From NCBI GenBank assembly GCA_905221605.1, contig CAJNDS010001158.1, positions 127,001 through 191,000 of the forward strand: a DNA stretch of 64,000 nucleotides, given 5' to 3'. The notes under the pieces are model-generated. The model ran no database searches. It worked only from the letters and a program-made list of their open reading frames with translations, and was not told the origin of the DNA. The position numbers and the translations under genes were made by a program. The DNA comes from Symbiodinium natans. Taxonomy: Eukaryota > Sar > Dinophyceae > Suessiales > Symbiodiniaceae. Below, one piece after another: positions 31,860 to 42,359 of this stretch (the first letter of the stretch is position 1; each line of letters opens with the position of its first letter).

Positions 31860-32590
31860 TTGGGCTGCAATGCCCAGAAAGGAGTGACGTCCATCAGGTA
31901 GTTGACCAAGTAGTCCAGAGACTCTCAGAGGCCACAGGAAAGAGACCCATGTTGCTCAGACAAAGATCCAGGGTGCACTGGTAAGCAGCATCCGCCAGGT
32001 CCGCCAGCAAGGCTGACTAGGGTTTAGGGTTTAGGGTTTAGGGCTTAGGGTTTAGGATTTAGGGTTTAGGGTTACGAAGTTTGAGGTTGCATGGGCCTCG
32101 TTGACCATTGTTTCTTACTTTGGCCCTGGGCTGCCTCTCCCTTGCCCGCTCCATTCCGCTCCGGCAACCCCAGCGTCAAACAGCGATTCCGTGAAGAAAG
32201 CTCTCAGTTGTAGCAGACGAAACATAGAGACACGCGGGTGGAATAGACTTATAAACAAAGCAAGGTGCGACCGCTCGTTCCCCCGGCCCAGATGACAGCA
32301 AGTGGCCCAGGCGGGTGGTGAAGGGGACCATCGTTCATCAGGGTAGTTTCCGATGTGTTGTTCCAGAGTTCGGCTGGTTGTCCACAGTTGTCCCCCACAA
32401 TGGACCTGCTGGATGGGCTAAAGTCCTACCCCAAGCGCTGCAGGACTAGGGGCCTCTGGAGTTGATGGATAAAGTCAACCCTATCATCCCTAAACTCTAA
32501 ACCCTAAACCCTAAACCCTATACCCTATACCCTAAACCCTAAACCCTAAACCGCCAATAAGCATGGAACACCACCTTGTTACTGCGGCGC
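31860..32590. other. No confident exon
   Basis: Contains a TTTAGGG tract (32020-32070), a CCCTAAA tract (32497-32552) and a + frame at 32101-32295 of unclear status. Confidence 0.35.
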
Positions 32591-32592
32591 AG

Positions 32593-32633
32593 GAGGCCTG
32601 CCCATCTTTGAGGAGTCGTTTCAGGCCATGGAG
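32593..32633 (+). CDS. Short exon of unknown gene
   Basis: A 41-bp exon (GGCGCAG|G acceptor, GTCTGT donor, phase 0 end) reads GGLPIFEESFQAME after a split first codon. Confidence 0.5.
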
Positions 32634-33046
32634 GTCTGTGTTTTTGGCCGCCGGGAACTGTTTCGAAGAGTTTGGGGTCTCATAGCCCAGGGGCCCGGAA
32701 CTTTGGACCTACGAAAATCGAGATTCGGGCTCGTACCCCTAAGCTTAGGTTCCACTTAAACGTACTCCCAACATGGCACTTATATTCCCTTAGAGGATCT
32801 TCAGAAAGGGTCCCCAAAACCCAAGGGCGCAACCTTAAGGGTCCAAGGTGCAGGCCTAACGCCATGGATCCAGGGCGGATGGGCTTAGGGGATTTTCAGC
32901 CTTCAAGGTTTTCGGGGGGGGGGGTTCGGGTTTAGGGGCACATTCTGGCCAAACCCCTGTGAACTGGCCTTTGCAAACACCGCCTACAGCGTCGTGGCAT
33001 TCTTGGAGGCCCATCCTGGAGTGGAGAACGGGGTCTAAAGTCCTAC

Positions 33047-33180
33047 AGCTCCCAAGGAGGCTAGGATGCCCAGTAGTACCCTTATTCCCTTTTTGGGGGG
33101 GGTTTAGGTTCCCTTATCAACCCCTTTAAGAAAAAAAGGGCACCCTTTTTAAGCCTAGGTTACTGGGCAGCCTAGGAGGG
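33047..33180. mobile_element. MITE with CCTAGG...CCCAGTA ends
   Basis: GCTAGGATGCCCAGTAGTACCC at the left and CCTAGGTTACTGGGCAGCCTAG at the right are complementary; the centre has G and A runs. Confidence 0.65.
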
Positions 33181-33681
33181 TTCAAGAAGAGGCGCGAACC
33201 CGCAGATGAATTCTCTCAGAGGCGTCTTAGAGTTCAGGGTCAAGAAAAACAGCGTTGCAGAGAGGATCTGACGCATGCCGTGAACCCTGCCTAGCCATGT
33301 CGGGCTCTAGGTGCCCTGCGGCAAAGGTCGAGACCTCGTGAGACATCCATGCATCCCCTAAACCCTAAACCCTAAACCCTAAACCCTAAACCAATCTGAG
33401 GCCCTCTGAAACCACTATATAAGGAAGATACTTGGCAAGCTAGCACAAGGCCCAACCTTCGGTTCTTCAGAGACCTACTTGTGGAGCTCTTGCTTACTTC
33501 GCCTTTAGGTGAACTTTAAACTTTTTGGGTTTCCTGATTTAGTAGGAATAATTGAAGTTAAACCTTGTTTTCCCCTTGGTTATTGGAGAAGTAAGCTTGG
33601 GTAGCCTTCAGGCTAGCTTGGTGCTGAGGCTCCACAATTTCTGAGAGATTCTATCCGTAACTCCGACATAGACTGACATAG

Positions 33682-33757
33682 GCATCCACGTACTCCGCGG
33701 GCCTTCGATCCCACGGGCCCTGGCCACATGGATGAAGCCAAAGCCGCTGTGCGCAAT
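33682..33757 (+). CDS. Exon of unknown gene ending at a GC donor
   Basis: A 76-bp exon after ACATAG|G reads TPRAFDPTGPGHMDEAKAAV and ends at a GC donor just before a CCCTAAA tract. Confidence 0.5.
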
Positions 33758-34059
33758 GCTCCGCCTAAACCCTAAACCCTAAACCCTAAACCCTAAACCC
33801 TAAACCCTAAACCCTAAACCCTAAAGAATCTTTCGGCGTTTAGAGTTTATGTGCAGTTCGCAGGGGTTGCCGGTCTTAGGCTTGAGTGGTGCGCAAGGCG
33901 CGCGACGCTGGACTTAGGCCACGTGCATATGCCCGCAATGACAACGATGCAGCTTCCATAGAGATGACGTAAAGTTGTGCGTTGAGAGACTGCAGGTCGG
34001 CTTGATACGTTACACCGGATTCTTTAGACCTGGGCCGTCCAATGCATCTTTAAACCCGA

Positions 34060-34205
34060 GGCCCTATAAACCCTAACCCTCAAGCTGTATTTTGTTCGGT
34101 ATTTTTAAACCCTAAAATCCTAACCCTCAACCTGCAATATTTTTGGTGCTTAAAAAAAACCCTTAGACCCTAACCCTCAAACCGTAGTATTTTCGGCTCA
34201 AGGGG
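34060..34205. repeat. Three-unit repeat with spliced-leader-like third copy
   Basis: Three units of about 50 bp share TAACCCTCAA followed by a CTGTATTTT / CTGCAATATTTT / CCGTAGTATTTT segment. The third, 34182-34202, resembles the dinoflagellate spliced leader. Confidence 0.6.
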
Positions 34206-34215
34206 CTGTTACCTG

Positions 34216-34401
34216 CCCCAGGGACCACATGAACCCTAAAAGGGCGTTTTGGCCCCAGATGCCTGAAGAGGAATTGTAGTAGTACAGGGTATATCACCCC
34301 CCCCATTTTAGGGTTCAGCTTGCCTTTAAAGGCACTACCTGCTTATAGTAACTGTAGGGTACATGACCCCCAATTTTAGGGTTCATTTCGTCCTTAGAAG
34401 G
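34216..34401. mobile_element. MITE family A, with partly duplicated right half
   Basis: GGGACCACATGAACCCTAAAAG at the left; two successive right halves end in CATTTTAGGGTTCA and AATTTTAGGGTTCATTTCG. Confidence 0.75.
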
Positions 34402-34469
34402 CTGGTGGGAGGGGGGACCTGTGGCCGAAGCGGCTTATGGTGACCCTCGACGAACTCCATGCCGCACGG

Positions 34470-34610
34470 CCTGGCATGCTCTTAGGAATTCTTGGGGATT
34501 TTTTTTGTTTGGCACTCTTATTCCTAAGAAACAGCTGGAATGAAATTCTTGGGGAGTTTTCTTGTTTGGCACTCTTATTCCTAAGAAACAGCTAGAATGA
34601 GATTTTTGCA
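34470..34610. repeat. Tandem duplication of about 70 bp
   Basis: Two copies of ATTCTTGGGGA + T-run + TTGTTTGGCACTCTTATTCC + TAAGAAACAGCT, differing at a few sites. Confidence 0.85.
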
Positions 34611-35061
34611 AGGGCTCCAAGTTCAGTATCGTTCTGCCATTCAGGGTTAAGGGGTTTAGGGTTTGGGCCTATGGGGGGGTTGGGGTTTAGGGTTTAGGAT
34701 CAGAGGCCTGGATGCAAAAGGGTTTAGGGTCAACTTACCCGGCTGACTGCAAGAGACCTGGTTGCAAAAGGGTTTGGGGTTTGGGGTTTAGGTGGTGTTG
34801 AGCTCGAAGCATGTGTGAATTCCCTAAACCCTAAACGCTAAACCCTAAACCCTAAACCCTAATCCGCAAACCCAGATGATCAGCTCCCCATGAGAAAGGC
34901 GACATATCCGCATGTATCCGCAACGACATGGATCAACGGACTTAGGGCAGCCGTTTAGGGTTTGGGGTTTAGGGTTTAGGGTTGCAGCAAGTTTAGCGAT
35001 CCCGGGCTTCGTTTGAGAAGCTCCGTTCTGGAGGCACGCGCAGCGCAGTCGAGCTAGCTAC

Positions 35062-35167
35062 TACTTCGCTTAAGAGCCCCAAAAGAATGAAACATAAGAA
35101 TCCCAATGTTACTCTTAATAAGGAAGAATATTTTCAAATTTTTGGGTTTCTTAAGCAATTAGTAGCT
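35062..35167. mobile_element. MITE family C
   Basis: CTACTACTTCGCTTAAGAGCC and GGGTTTCTTAAGCAATTAGTAG; flanks CTAG/CTAG. Confidence 0.85.
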
Positions 35168-35253
35168 AGGTCGGCAACATAGTCTTTGCCACCCTCGCCC
35201 TCCTGAGTTCGAGGCAAGCAAAGCGCCTTGCTTTTGGGCTTGCGGTTTCAGTT

Positions 35254-35347
35254 GGGATGTTCCCCCGTATACGAACAGTCTTTAATAGGGATTATAGTAC
35301 CTCTTATGATCATCCCCATTAAGGACTCTCAGTATCAGGGGGAAAAA
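35254..35347. mobile_element. MITE family D, right end replaced by CCCTAAA
   Basis: GGGATGTTCCCCCGTATACG at the left and CTCAGTATCAGGGGGAAAAA at the right; the expected CATCCC terminus is replaced by CCTAAACCCTAAA. Confidence 0.75.
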
Positions 35348-35438
35348 CCTAAACCCTAAACTTCAAAGGTCGGCGCGGAGACCATCTTGGGGCAAAAGAA
35401 TGTCCAGCTTGCTCTGGCGGCGCCTCGGTTCATGCCTT

Positions 35439-35552
35439 CCTTAAGGACCAAACGAACACTCAAATTGGCGGTCATGATTACCTTATGCTACTATGATTCC
35501 TACTGGGGTATATGAGCCATGAACCCTTTTAGGGTTCATGTTGTCCCCAAGG
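35439..35552. mobile_element. MITE family A
   Basis: CCTTAAGGACCAAACGAACAC to TTGTCCCCAAGG. The minus frame covering 35529-35735 overlaps it and T/G-rich sequence, and is not trusted. Confidence 0.8.
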
Positions 35553-35856
35553 TCCCTCCCATCCCATAAAAGGAATGCCCCCCCCCCCCCCCATAGTAGG
35601 CCATCGTGGGTCCAGTTTTGTTTTTTGTTTTTTGCGTGGTGGTGGTTGTCGTTTTGTTGGTTGTTGTTGAAAAATGTGCGTGTGGTTGCTTAGTTGTTTT
35701 TTGAGTGAGCTAACCTGACATGTTTCATTTGGCATATGCAGCTGTGCATATACGTGCAGGTTTCGGTGGCTGGCCCTCTGTCATAGGGGCGTCGGCACGC
35801 TTGCAATGAGTAGCTGCTCTAGTGCAAACATTCCGTAATGGCAAAAGCTGGCTAAA

Positions 35857-35967
35857 CCTTGGGGACGAAAAGAACCCTAAAAGGGTTTATGGTTCATATA
35901 CCTTAGTAGGAATTATAGCAGTATAGGGCATATGACCCCAATTTTAGGGTTCATTTCGTCCCCAAGG
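35857..35967. mobile_element. MITE family A, near-consensus 111-bp copy
   Basis: CCTTGGGGACGAAAAGAACCC to TTCGTCCCCAAGG; flanks AA/AA. The arms pair almost end to end. Confidence 0.9.
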
Positions 35968-36023
35968 AACCCACGTGGGAGCCACAGGGATCGTCAGCCC
36001 CAAACCCTGCTCAGGTTTTGCAG

Positions 36024-36114
36024 ATCCCGGTGTTTTACTACGTGCTCCACGCGGTAGACAGCATGGAGTTTCTTCGTAAACGAGCAGCTCGCCAGATTAT
36101 GCGGCTGTTCGGAG
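36024..36114 (+). CDS. Exon of unknown gene, helical
   Basis: A 91-bp exon (GTTTTGCAG acceptor, GTTGCG donor, phase 1 end) starts IPVFYYVLHAVDSMEFLRKR and continues AARQIMRLFG. It begins hydrophobic and becomes basic. It may belong to the same gene as the membrane exon at 37562. Confidence 0.6.
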
Positions 36115-36171
36115 GTTGCGCCCTAAACCCTAAACCCTAAACCCTAAACCCTAAACCCTAAACCCTAAACC

Positions 36172-36780
36172 CTAGATGCGAAATAGATCCAAGCTTGGAG
36201 TTTTGCTTCGGTTTGGGGATTTCGGGGCCATGGGAGAGCCTTGAACTCCAGTGTCGCGTGAGTGTCGCGTGTCAGGCGGTTTCGGATTGTGTCCTGCAAT
36301 AAGATTCTTCCGGGGATCTGATGAATGGGGCCGCACCCTCTCCCCTAGAATTGGGCGGGTGGTGAAAGAACGGAGGAAGAGGGAGCTGTGATTGAATGAC
36401 GGCTGCATTCCTACAGTCGTGTAAGCATAAGAGAGCATGCAATGGAGCGGCAAGCCATGGGGAAGATCGGGAGCTGCGAGAACCTACAAAACCTACAGCA
36501 GATCTGAAAAGCGACTGTCGCTAGGGGAGAAGAGATTCCACTGTCCAAGGGAATGGCCCCAAGCACGTTCTGATTTGAACCTGACCCTACAAGAAGACCA
36601 CTCCAGCGAAGCCGCTCAAGGTTCAGGCGTGTTTCCAGTTTGGGAAGAGGATTTGTCATCAACGGCGAACAGGCGCGAACAGCCTCAGGGGCAAGTTGCA
36701 AGCTCAGAGCTTTTCATGTTCAAGGGGCGCAGGCCTAGTTGGAAGTTTGTGGTGCGGAACCAAAGAGAGTAATTTAAGCA
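36172..36780. other. Overlapping ORFs on both strands, unassigned
   Basis: Minus frames 36172-36453 and 36411-36701 and a + frame 36437-36772 (111 residues) are all open. No motif decides. Confidence 0.3.
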
Positions 36781-37561
36781 AGTCCTTTGCTTGGTAGCGT
36801 TGCAGAGGGCTCTAAACCCGAGCATGCATGGAAGCGTTGATGGTGGCAAAAAGTTTCACAGAGCCCGCAGCCTATCCATTTCAGGTAGCAAGTTAAAGTG
36901 GCTGTTCTCTTCGCCGTGAACTTCACCGAAGGCTCTTAGAAATCGTTAGCAGTTGGGGCATCCCATCATCTGGGCAGGACAGGCTGGTGCCGAGAAGAAG
37001 AATCCCACGCTGAAAAAGCTGACCGTTGACGCTTGATGGAACTGAGGGTGCTTGAGAACTGTCAAGCTGGGGCCTGGTTTAGGGTTTAGGGTTCAGGGTT
37101 TAGGGTTTAGGGTTTAGGGTTTAGGGTTCAGGGTTCAGGGTTTAGGGTTTAGGGTTCTTTTGCAAAAAAGGTTTAGGGTTCTTGCGATGTTTTAAGCACC
37201 CACTTAGAGCTGCTTTTGACTTTTTGACTTAGCATCTTACAGAGAGTGCGGCGAAAGCCCCTTGTAAACAGGATGTTTGCCTTCGAGCTCTGCTAAGCCC
37301 TATGTCTTATGTAAGCCTGCTTCGATTCAGGGGCATGGGCTCACAAGAGATCACTTGCTGCATGATGCCTTTCTAGCAGGGTAGGCTGGTTGAGGGGCGT
37401 CCAAGTAGATCTCAGAAGGCCTCATCCTTGGCACAAGTCCAGAGGCTGGCCCTGTAAAGTGGGCCTGCGGAGTTGAAGCACGAAATGACAGGCCCATGAG
37501 TACTGTAGCAAGCCTCGGACAGTGTCCTCATCACCCTAAACCCTAAACCCTAAACCCTTAG

Positions 37562-37660
37562 CCGAGGAGACACAGCAACTCGTGTCGACTTATGCGTGTG
37601 CAACGGCCATCGTCCTGATCGGCTCGTTCTACATTTGGTCGTGTCTTGGCTTCCTCAGAA
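37562..37660 (+). CDS. Transmembrane exon of unknown gene
   Basis: After a CTTAG acceptor the frame reads EETQQLVSTYACATAIVLIG, then SFYIWSCLGFLRK. About 20 uninterrupted hydrophobic residues followed by basic ones fit a membrane span. The donor is uncertain (GC or GT near 37640-37655). CCCTAAA lies immediately upstream, TTTAGGG 10-20 bp downstream. Confidence 0.6.
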
Positions 37661-37883
37661 AAATAGGGTTTAGGGTTTAGGGTTTAGGGTTTAAGGGGGG
37701 CGGAGGGGGCTCCAGGCTTCAGCGACGTTCGGGCTTAGGTTCAGAGGATGCGCCAAGGTTTCGGGCAAAGCATGGGGGAACCATGGAAGGCGAGGAGTAC
37801 TACATGCTTAGGATGGCCCTAAACCCTAAACCCTAAACCCTAAACCTTAAACCCTAAACCCTAAACCCTCAACCCTAACCTAG

Positions 37884-37988
37884 GATGGCTCAAAAAGGTG
37901 AGGATTCCGAAGCTGAGGACCACGGTCCGAGTGCGGACCACCAGCCTCTTCGACGTTCTCCTCTTGTTGCTCCAGGCATTGTCGTCTG
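37884..37988 (+). CDS. Possible exon, two open frames
   Basis: One frame reads GWLKKVRIPKLRTTVRVRTT followed by SLFDVLLLLLQALSS (basic then hydrophobic). Another starts ATG and stops at 37988. The first would continue the membrane-protein theme of 37562. Flanked by CCCTAAA (37817) and TTTAGGG (37989). Confidence 0.45.
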
Positions 37989-38078
37989 AGGGTTTAGGGT
38001 TTAGGGTTTAGGGTTTAGGGTTTAGGGTTTAGGGTTTAGGGTTTAGGGTTTAGGGTTTAGGGTTTAGGGTTTAGGGTT
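37989..38078 (+). repeat. TTTAGGG tract, about 12 heptamers
   Basis: Perfect array. Confidence 0.95.
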
Positions 38079-38553
38079 TTGAGCTCCAGGTCCGACCTTG
38101 ACTCAGCCTCAAAGGCCTCTGAACCTCAAGGTTCGGGTTTGGGAGGGCTTTGTAGGGTTCAGGGTCCTGAGGCCTGTACTATCGCCCCTATCCTGTACCT
38201 GCAGCGCACCACAATCTCGGGACGCTTGACATTTCTGCGAAGGTCACCCGTAGCTGCGCACCATAGCCTGGACCAAGATTCAACATCTCAAAGAGTCTTT
38301 GTTACGTTCCGGGCGGGGGGGGGGGGGGTTGTGACTCGCTTTCTTTAGCCCAATCTGGAAGCTCAATTGACTCAAGCGTTTTCAGATTCCTAGACGTTGG
38401 TGCTCCCGACCTTCAAAGGCGTTCAGGATCCACATGAAGAAGTTCATCTTTGGGTTTTCAGGGTCTCGGTTTTGGGCCGAGTAGGCGTATTGACCCCGGG
38501 CTCTTCAGAAGATCTACAAGAGAAAGGTATCTTCAAGCACCCGTGGTCTTAGC

Positions 38554-39036
38554 TCAGAATCCTAAACATCGCAAACCCGGCGGCGCAGACTGCAAAAGAA
38601 TTCTAGCGAGCAAGACCTTTACGGCCTGGTCGCTGCCCCGTCTCCAGGTGACGCAGCTCCTTTCGCTGCTGGCGCTGAGATGCACATGGATGACACCGAC
38701 CACCACGAACATGGCCTTTGGCTGCTCGATGCTACTTGTGTCTGGCTTGACGCTGCCTGGCATGGCCGATGTCGCTTCCCTGAACCTTGACAAAAATCTT
38801 TGGAGTTTTTGGCAAGCAGCTTGAGGAAGTTCAGGATCTTCAGTCAACAACCCAGTTCGCAAGAGATTTTGGTGCATGGAAGACCTCAGAGAATCTGGGA
38901 AGAGACTCATGAGGCCCATTGCTTCCCAAATCTTTCCAAGCTGGCGGATGTAGTGCAGCTTCACCTCACTGAGGGGATGTGTGTCACAATTCGTGTTCCT
39001 CTTCCGCCTGGCCTGCGTCACGATGTCGGGTTCCAC
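38554..39036 (-). CDS. Longest non-repeat minus ORF, unknown protein
   Basis: 160 residues, including KLHYIRQLGKIWEAMGLMSL and CQKLQRFLSRFREATSAM, helical and of natural composition. On the + strand two frames (38450-38824 and 38800-39177) overlap it, one with a hydrophobic stretch, so strand is uncertain. No family recognised. Confidence 0.35.
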   Translation of the reverse strand: MEPDIVTQARRKRNTNCDTHPLSEVKLHYIRQLGKIWEAMGLMSLFPDSLRSSMHQNLLRTGLLTEDPELPQAACQKLQRFLSRFREATSAMPGSVKPDTSSIEQPKAMFVVVGVIHVHLSASSERSCVTWRRGSDQAVKVLLARILLQSAPPGLRCLGF

Positions 39037-39122
39037 CGCCTTGGTGTTCCTCGCCTTGGCCCTGAATCACGGGTGCGTGGTCCCTGGGCGATGATTGCGA
39101 ACACAGTTTGGGTCGGCATATA

Positions 39123-39233
39123 CCTGGGGAACCAAATGAACCCCAAAATTGCGACCATATACCCTAAACTACTCTAATCCTTATTAGGGTATATGATACC
39201 TGAACCCTTTTAGGGTTCATTTGGTCCTCAATG
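39123..39233. mobile_element. MITE family A
   Basis: CCTGGGGAACCAAATGAACCC, core CTAAACTACTCTAATCC, right end GGGTTCATTTGGTCCTCA. Confidence 0.8.
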
Positions 39234-39245
39234 TAGGCAGCAAGA

Positions 39246-39350
39246 GGACCTTTGCTTGCGCATGCCTTTTGTGGGGTTCATTGCCAGCATTCATGAAATC
39301 GTGCCAGATCTGGTCGCTGGACACCTATATGAAGGAGGTCAATCCCTACG
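39246..39350 (+). CDS. Possible exon, unknown gene
   Basis: After an AGAG|G acceptor one frame reads DLCLRMPFVGFIASIHEIVP and continues DLVAGHLYEGG. A second frame is also open. Low certainty. Confidence 0.35.
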
Positions 39351-39437
39351 AAGGAGGCGCATGGGAAGAACAGAAGAAGCACCCACTTCGTGCTGCAAGC
39401 GCTTCTGAAAACACCAGCCCTCCACCCCTCAGCCCCC

Positions 39438-39536
39438 TTAGGGTTTAGGGTTTAGGGTTTAGGGTTTAGGGTTTAGGGTTTAGGGTTTAGGGTATAGGGT
39501 TTAGGGTTTAGGGTTTAGGGTTTAGGGTTTAGGGTC
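39438..39536 (+). repeat. TTTAGGG tract, about 14 heptamers
   Basis: Near-perfect array with one TATAGGG unit. Confidence 0.95.
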
Positions 39537-39617
39537 CTGACTTTGCCGTCAGAAGATCAAAGTGAACCCACAAAACCCGCCACCGGAGCCACAACCATTC
39601 AACTCGAAGGGCCGACG

Positions 39618-39720
39618 TTTAGGGTTTAGGGTTTAGGGTTTAGGGTTTAGGGTTTAGGGTTTAGGGTTTAGGGTTTAGGGTTTAGGGTTTAGGGTTTAGG
39701 GTTTAGGGTTTAGGGTTTAG
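39618..39720 (+). repeat. TTTAGGG tract, about 14 heptamers
   Basis: Perfect array, 80 bp after the previous one. Confidence 0.95.
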
Positions 39721-40255
39721 AAACCTTAAATGAGCTCCCAAACCCCCAACCCCAGACCTCAACCAAGACCCTGAAGCGCGGTCTGTGCTGACATTGGATT
39801 CCGGACCTGGCTGTTTCGGGCGTCATCTTTGGGGTTAGAACATCTACACGTCGAATCTGGAACTGAAAGTCGGCGCTAGGAGGGATAGGAGAGTCGAATC
39901 TTTGAAGGCCCGTGGAGGCTTCTGACCAGGAAATCCTAAACTACACTGGCGCCGCGAACTCTCTAGGCTAGGAGAGGTTGTCCTTGTCGGTATGAGGGCT
40001 TAGCATTCTCCATATTTTGGGGTGCTGCAGCCCCGTGCGTTCGTCGCTCGGAGATCCTTTTCTGTGATTCAAGTTCTAGAGCTGCGATACGCACGCAACA
40101 ATCGGGAAGTCATTCTGTGAGGATTTTGGGTGGAGGGCTTTAGTTTCGTCAGCTTGTATGGTGCTGAGGGTAGCGTAGTGTAGTGCAACGCCGTGCGCAT
40201 CCTCAAAAAGGCGCATTCACCAATGGGGGGGGGGGGGGGGGCTCAGAGAGACAGA
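39721..40255. other. No gene seen
   Basis: Unique-looking sequence without notable ORFs; a run of about 16 G near 40225. Confidence 0.4.
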
Positions 40256-40358
40256 CCTTAATTAGGGACCAAATGAACCCTAAAACGGTTTATGGCTCCT
40301 CTACCTTCACAGGAATTACAGGAGTATCGGGTATATGACTCCAGTTTTAGGGTTCATT
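40256..40358. mobile_element. MITE family A, right end running into CCCTAAA
   Basis: Standard left part and core; the right arm GTTTTAGGGTTCATT is followed immediately by GAACCCTAAACCC repeats (40360-40420) instead of the terminus. Confidence 0.8.
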
Positions 40359-40634
40359 GAACCCTAAACCCTAAACCCTAAACCCTAAACCCTAAACCCT
40401 AAACCCTAAACCCTAAACCCCAGTCCTTAAGGCCTTAAGGTAAAGGGAGAGGCAGGGGGATGAGCGAGTCGTGAGGCCGGGCCGAGGAACGGTTCCAAGC
40501 TCTCTTCTCAAGCATCTGGCCCCTCCGCTGATTTAAAAAGAAGAATTTGTAGGGTTTAGGGTTTAGGGTTTAGGGTTTCGGGTTTAGGGTTTCGGGTTTA
40601 GGGTTTCGGGTTTAGAGTTTAGGGTTTAGTGTAC

Positions 40635-40765
40635 TATTTGCTTATGATAAGAACCCCCCAAAAAGATGAAAAGGCAACAATCCCTATATTGCCCTTCATC
40701 ATAAGGAAGAAGATGTTTTTTAATTTATTTGTTTTGGCGGGGGGATTGTCAAGCAGTTCGTAGAT
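40635..40765. mobile_element. MITE family C
   Basis: CTATTTGCTTATGATAAGAACC and a diverged right end (GGGGGGATTGTCAAGCAGTTCG). The left end abuts a TTTAGGG/TTTCGGG tract. Confidence 0.75.
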
Positions 40766-40769
40766 TTTG

Positions 40770-41160
40770 CTGAGGCCCTTAGAGGGGGAAGGGAAGCTGA
40801 TGAGGCTTGAGCCATAGAGTTGCCCTGTGCTTCTCGAAGTTCTAGCAGTAGCAGGCGAAATGAGGGAGCCCTGCAACTCAGACCTACAGAAAACAGCACC
40901 CTCTTGTGTACTGCACAGGCGGAGCACGACACGCATCCCTACGCGTGCTTTTCGCGTACTTCCCAGTGTTCTTGTTCGCGCATGGGTAGCGTTCCTGGGG
41001 GTTACGGCACACATATGCTGCATGCACGGGCGCTTGAGTGCGTGCACTGCCTGCCCTACGAATTAATCGGACCATGAATCCGTTCAGCCGCATTGCTGTG
41101 CCACTGGCCGGATAAAGTCGGTGTATCCCGCTTCGAACCGCTACCCGCCCGGTGGTTCCA
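40770..41160. other. ORFs on both strands, unassigned
   Basis: Plus frames 40820-41077 and 40827-41066 compete with minus frames 40634-41047 and 40884-41210, the latter two running into the MITE or the poly-C. No motif found. Confidence 0.3.
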
Positions 41161-41166
41161 TAGTTT

Positions 41167-41174
41167 CGGGTTCG

Positions 41175-41208
<34 letters not shown>
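41167..41208. repeat. Poly-C run of about 42
   Basis: Uninterrupted C homopolymer. Confidence 0.95.
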
Positions 41209-41444
41209 ACACTGTTGTTTCATGGTGGGCGTAGGGTTTGATGTTTAGGGTTTGGCTGTAGGGGGTTTAGTTCATGGCGGGTTTTAGGTTCCCCCCCCCC
41301 CCGTGTGGTTCATGGTCGGTTTTCATGGTGAGTTTAGGGTTTCGAGTCAGTGTTAAGCTTTAATTCGTGTTTAGGCCCCCTCCCGGTAGGTGTACGGTAC
41401 ATTCCCCTTCTTTGCACCATGATATAAATTGATATAAAGTCATG

Positions 41445-41645
41445 CTATCCGCACATGGCTTGAATCCTGAAGGGTCTAAAGCGTGGTCTGGCCACCAGGG
41501 CATAGCTGTGCAACACTGGCAGCAGCGACTTGTACACACGACTCTGGGTAAACTGTTGAACAACCGTCAACGATTGTACATCTGCTCCGGCTGAACAAGC
41601 AGTGTTGTTCACGTCTTTCACTAGGGCTCGCCAGCAGCCCTCCAT
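41445..41645 (-). CDS. Possible exon, unknown protein
   Basis: A minus frame reads CWRALVKDVNNTACSAGADV then QSLTVVQQFTQSRVYKSLLP, with natural composition. It ends in a stop. The 41360-41563 minus frame is a shadow. Confidence 0.4.
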   Translation of the reverse strand: MEGCWRALVKDVNNTACSAGADVQSLTVVQQFTQSRVYKSLLPVLHSYALVARPRFRPFRIQAMCG

Positions 41646-41853
41646 TTAGGATGGGTAGGGCTCCTGTATAAGAACTTCCACAAGCAAGTTCTACTTTATC
41701 CGAGGTGTTGTTTGGAGCTTAACGCAAATTTTTGGAGATGTTTTGACGGTTGAAGGGTTTAGGTTTCAGGGTTGAATGGTTGCAAGCACAGGTACTTTGA
41801 CATCGTGGCCGCATTGGCTCCTTGTCTGCGCTGAGCCCCCAAGCGCTTCCGTA

Positions 41854-41965
41854 CCTTGGGGACCACATGAACCCTTCAAGGGTTTGTGGTCCATATACCT
41901 TAACCGGAATTATAGTAGTACAGGGTATGTAACCCCCCATTTTAGGGTTCATTTCGTCCCCGAGG
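41854..41965. mobile_element. MITE family A
   Basis: CCTTGGGGACCACATGAACC to GTCCCCGAGG. Just upstream, 41791-41835 reads YFDIVAALAPCLR after an AG|G, a possible exon. Confidence 0.85.
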
Positions 41966-42359
41966 CATTCAAAAAGGACCCTAAACCCTAAACCGCATTG
42001 AAAAGGCTGGCAAAATCAGATGATGTAGGGCCTACGCGGGAATCTGACACTGGCTGAGGTTTGCGTTCTCCTGCACGCGTGGCTCCAGTTCCTTGGACTG
42101 CCTGGAATAGGGTTTAGGGTTTAGGGTTTAGGGTATAGGGTCATCGGAAGCTTGAGGAAGGGTGTTTTGGGAGCGGAGGGTTCGCATAAAGACTGCCTTA
42201 TGTGGAGCCTAGCCTCAATGACACTCCTGCCGAGTGCATGGCCGTTTGAAGATGCTGCTACGCACTCACGCCTGAACCGTACGAGCCCAGTAGGTCGGCC
42301 TCGACGTTGGAATTTTGAGAGCCAGTAGACAAGCAGAAGGGCAATTGACGACATAAGTT

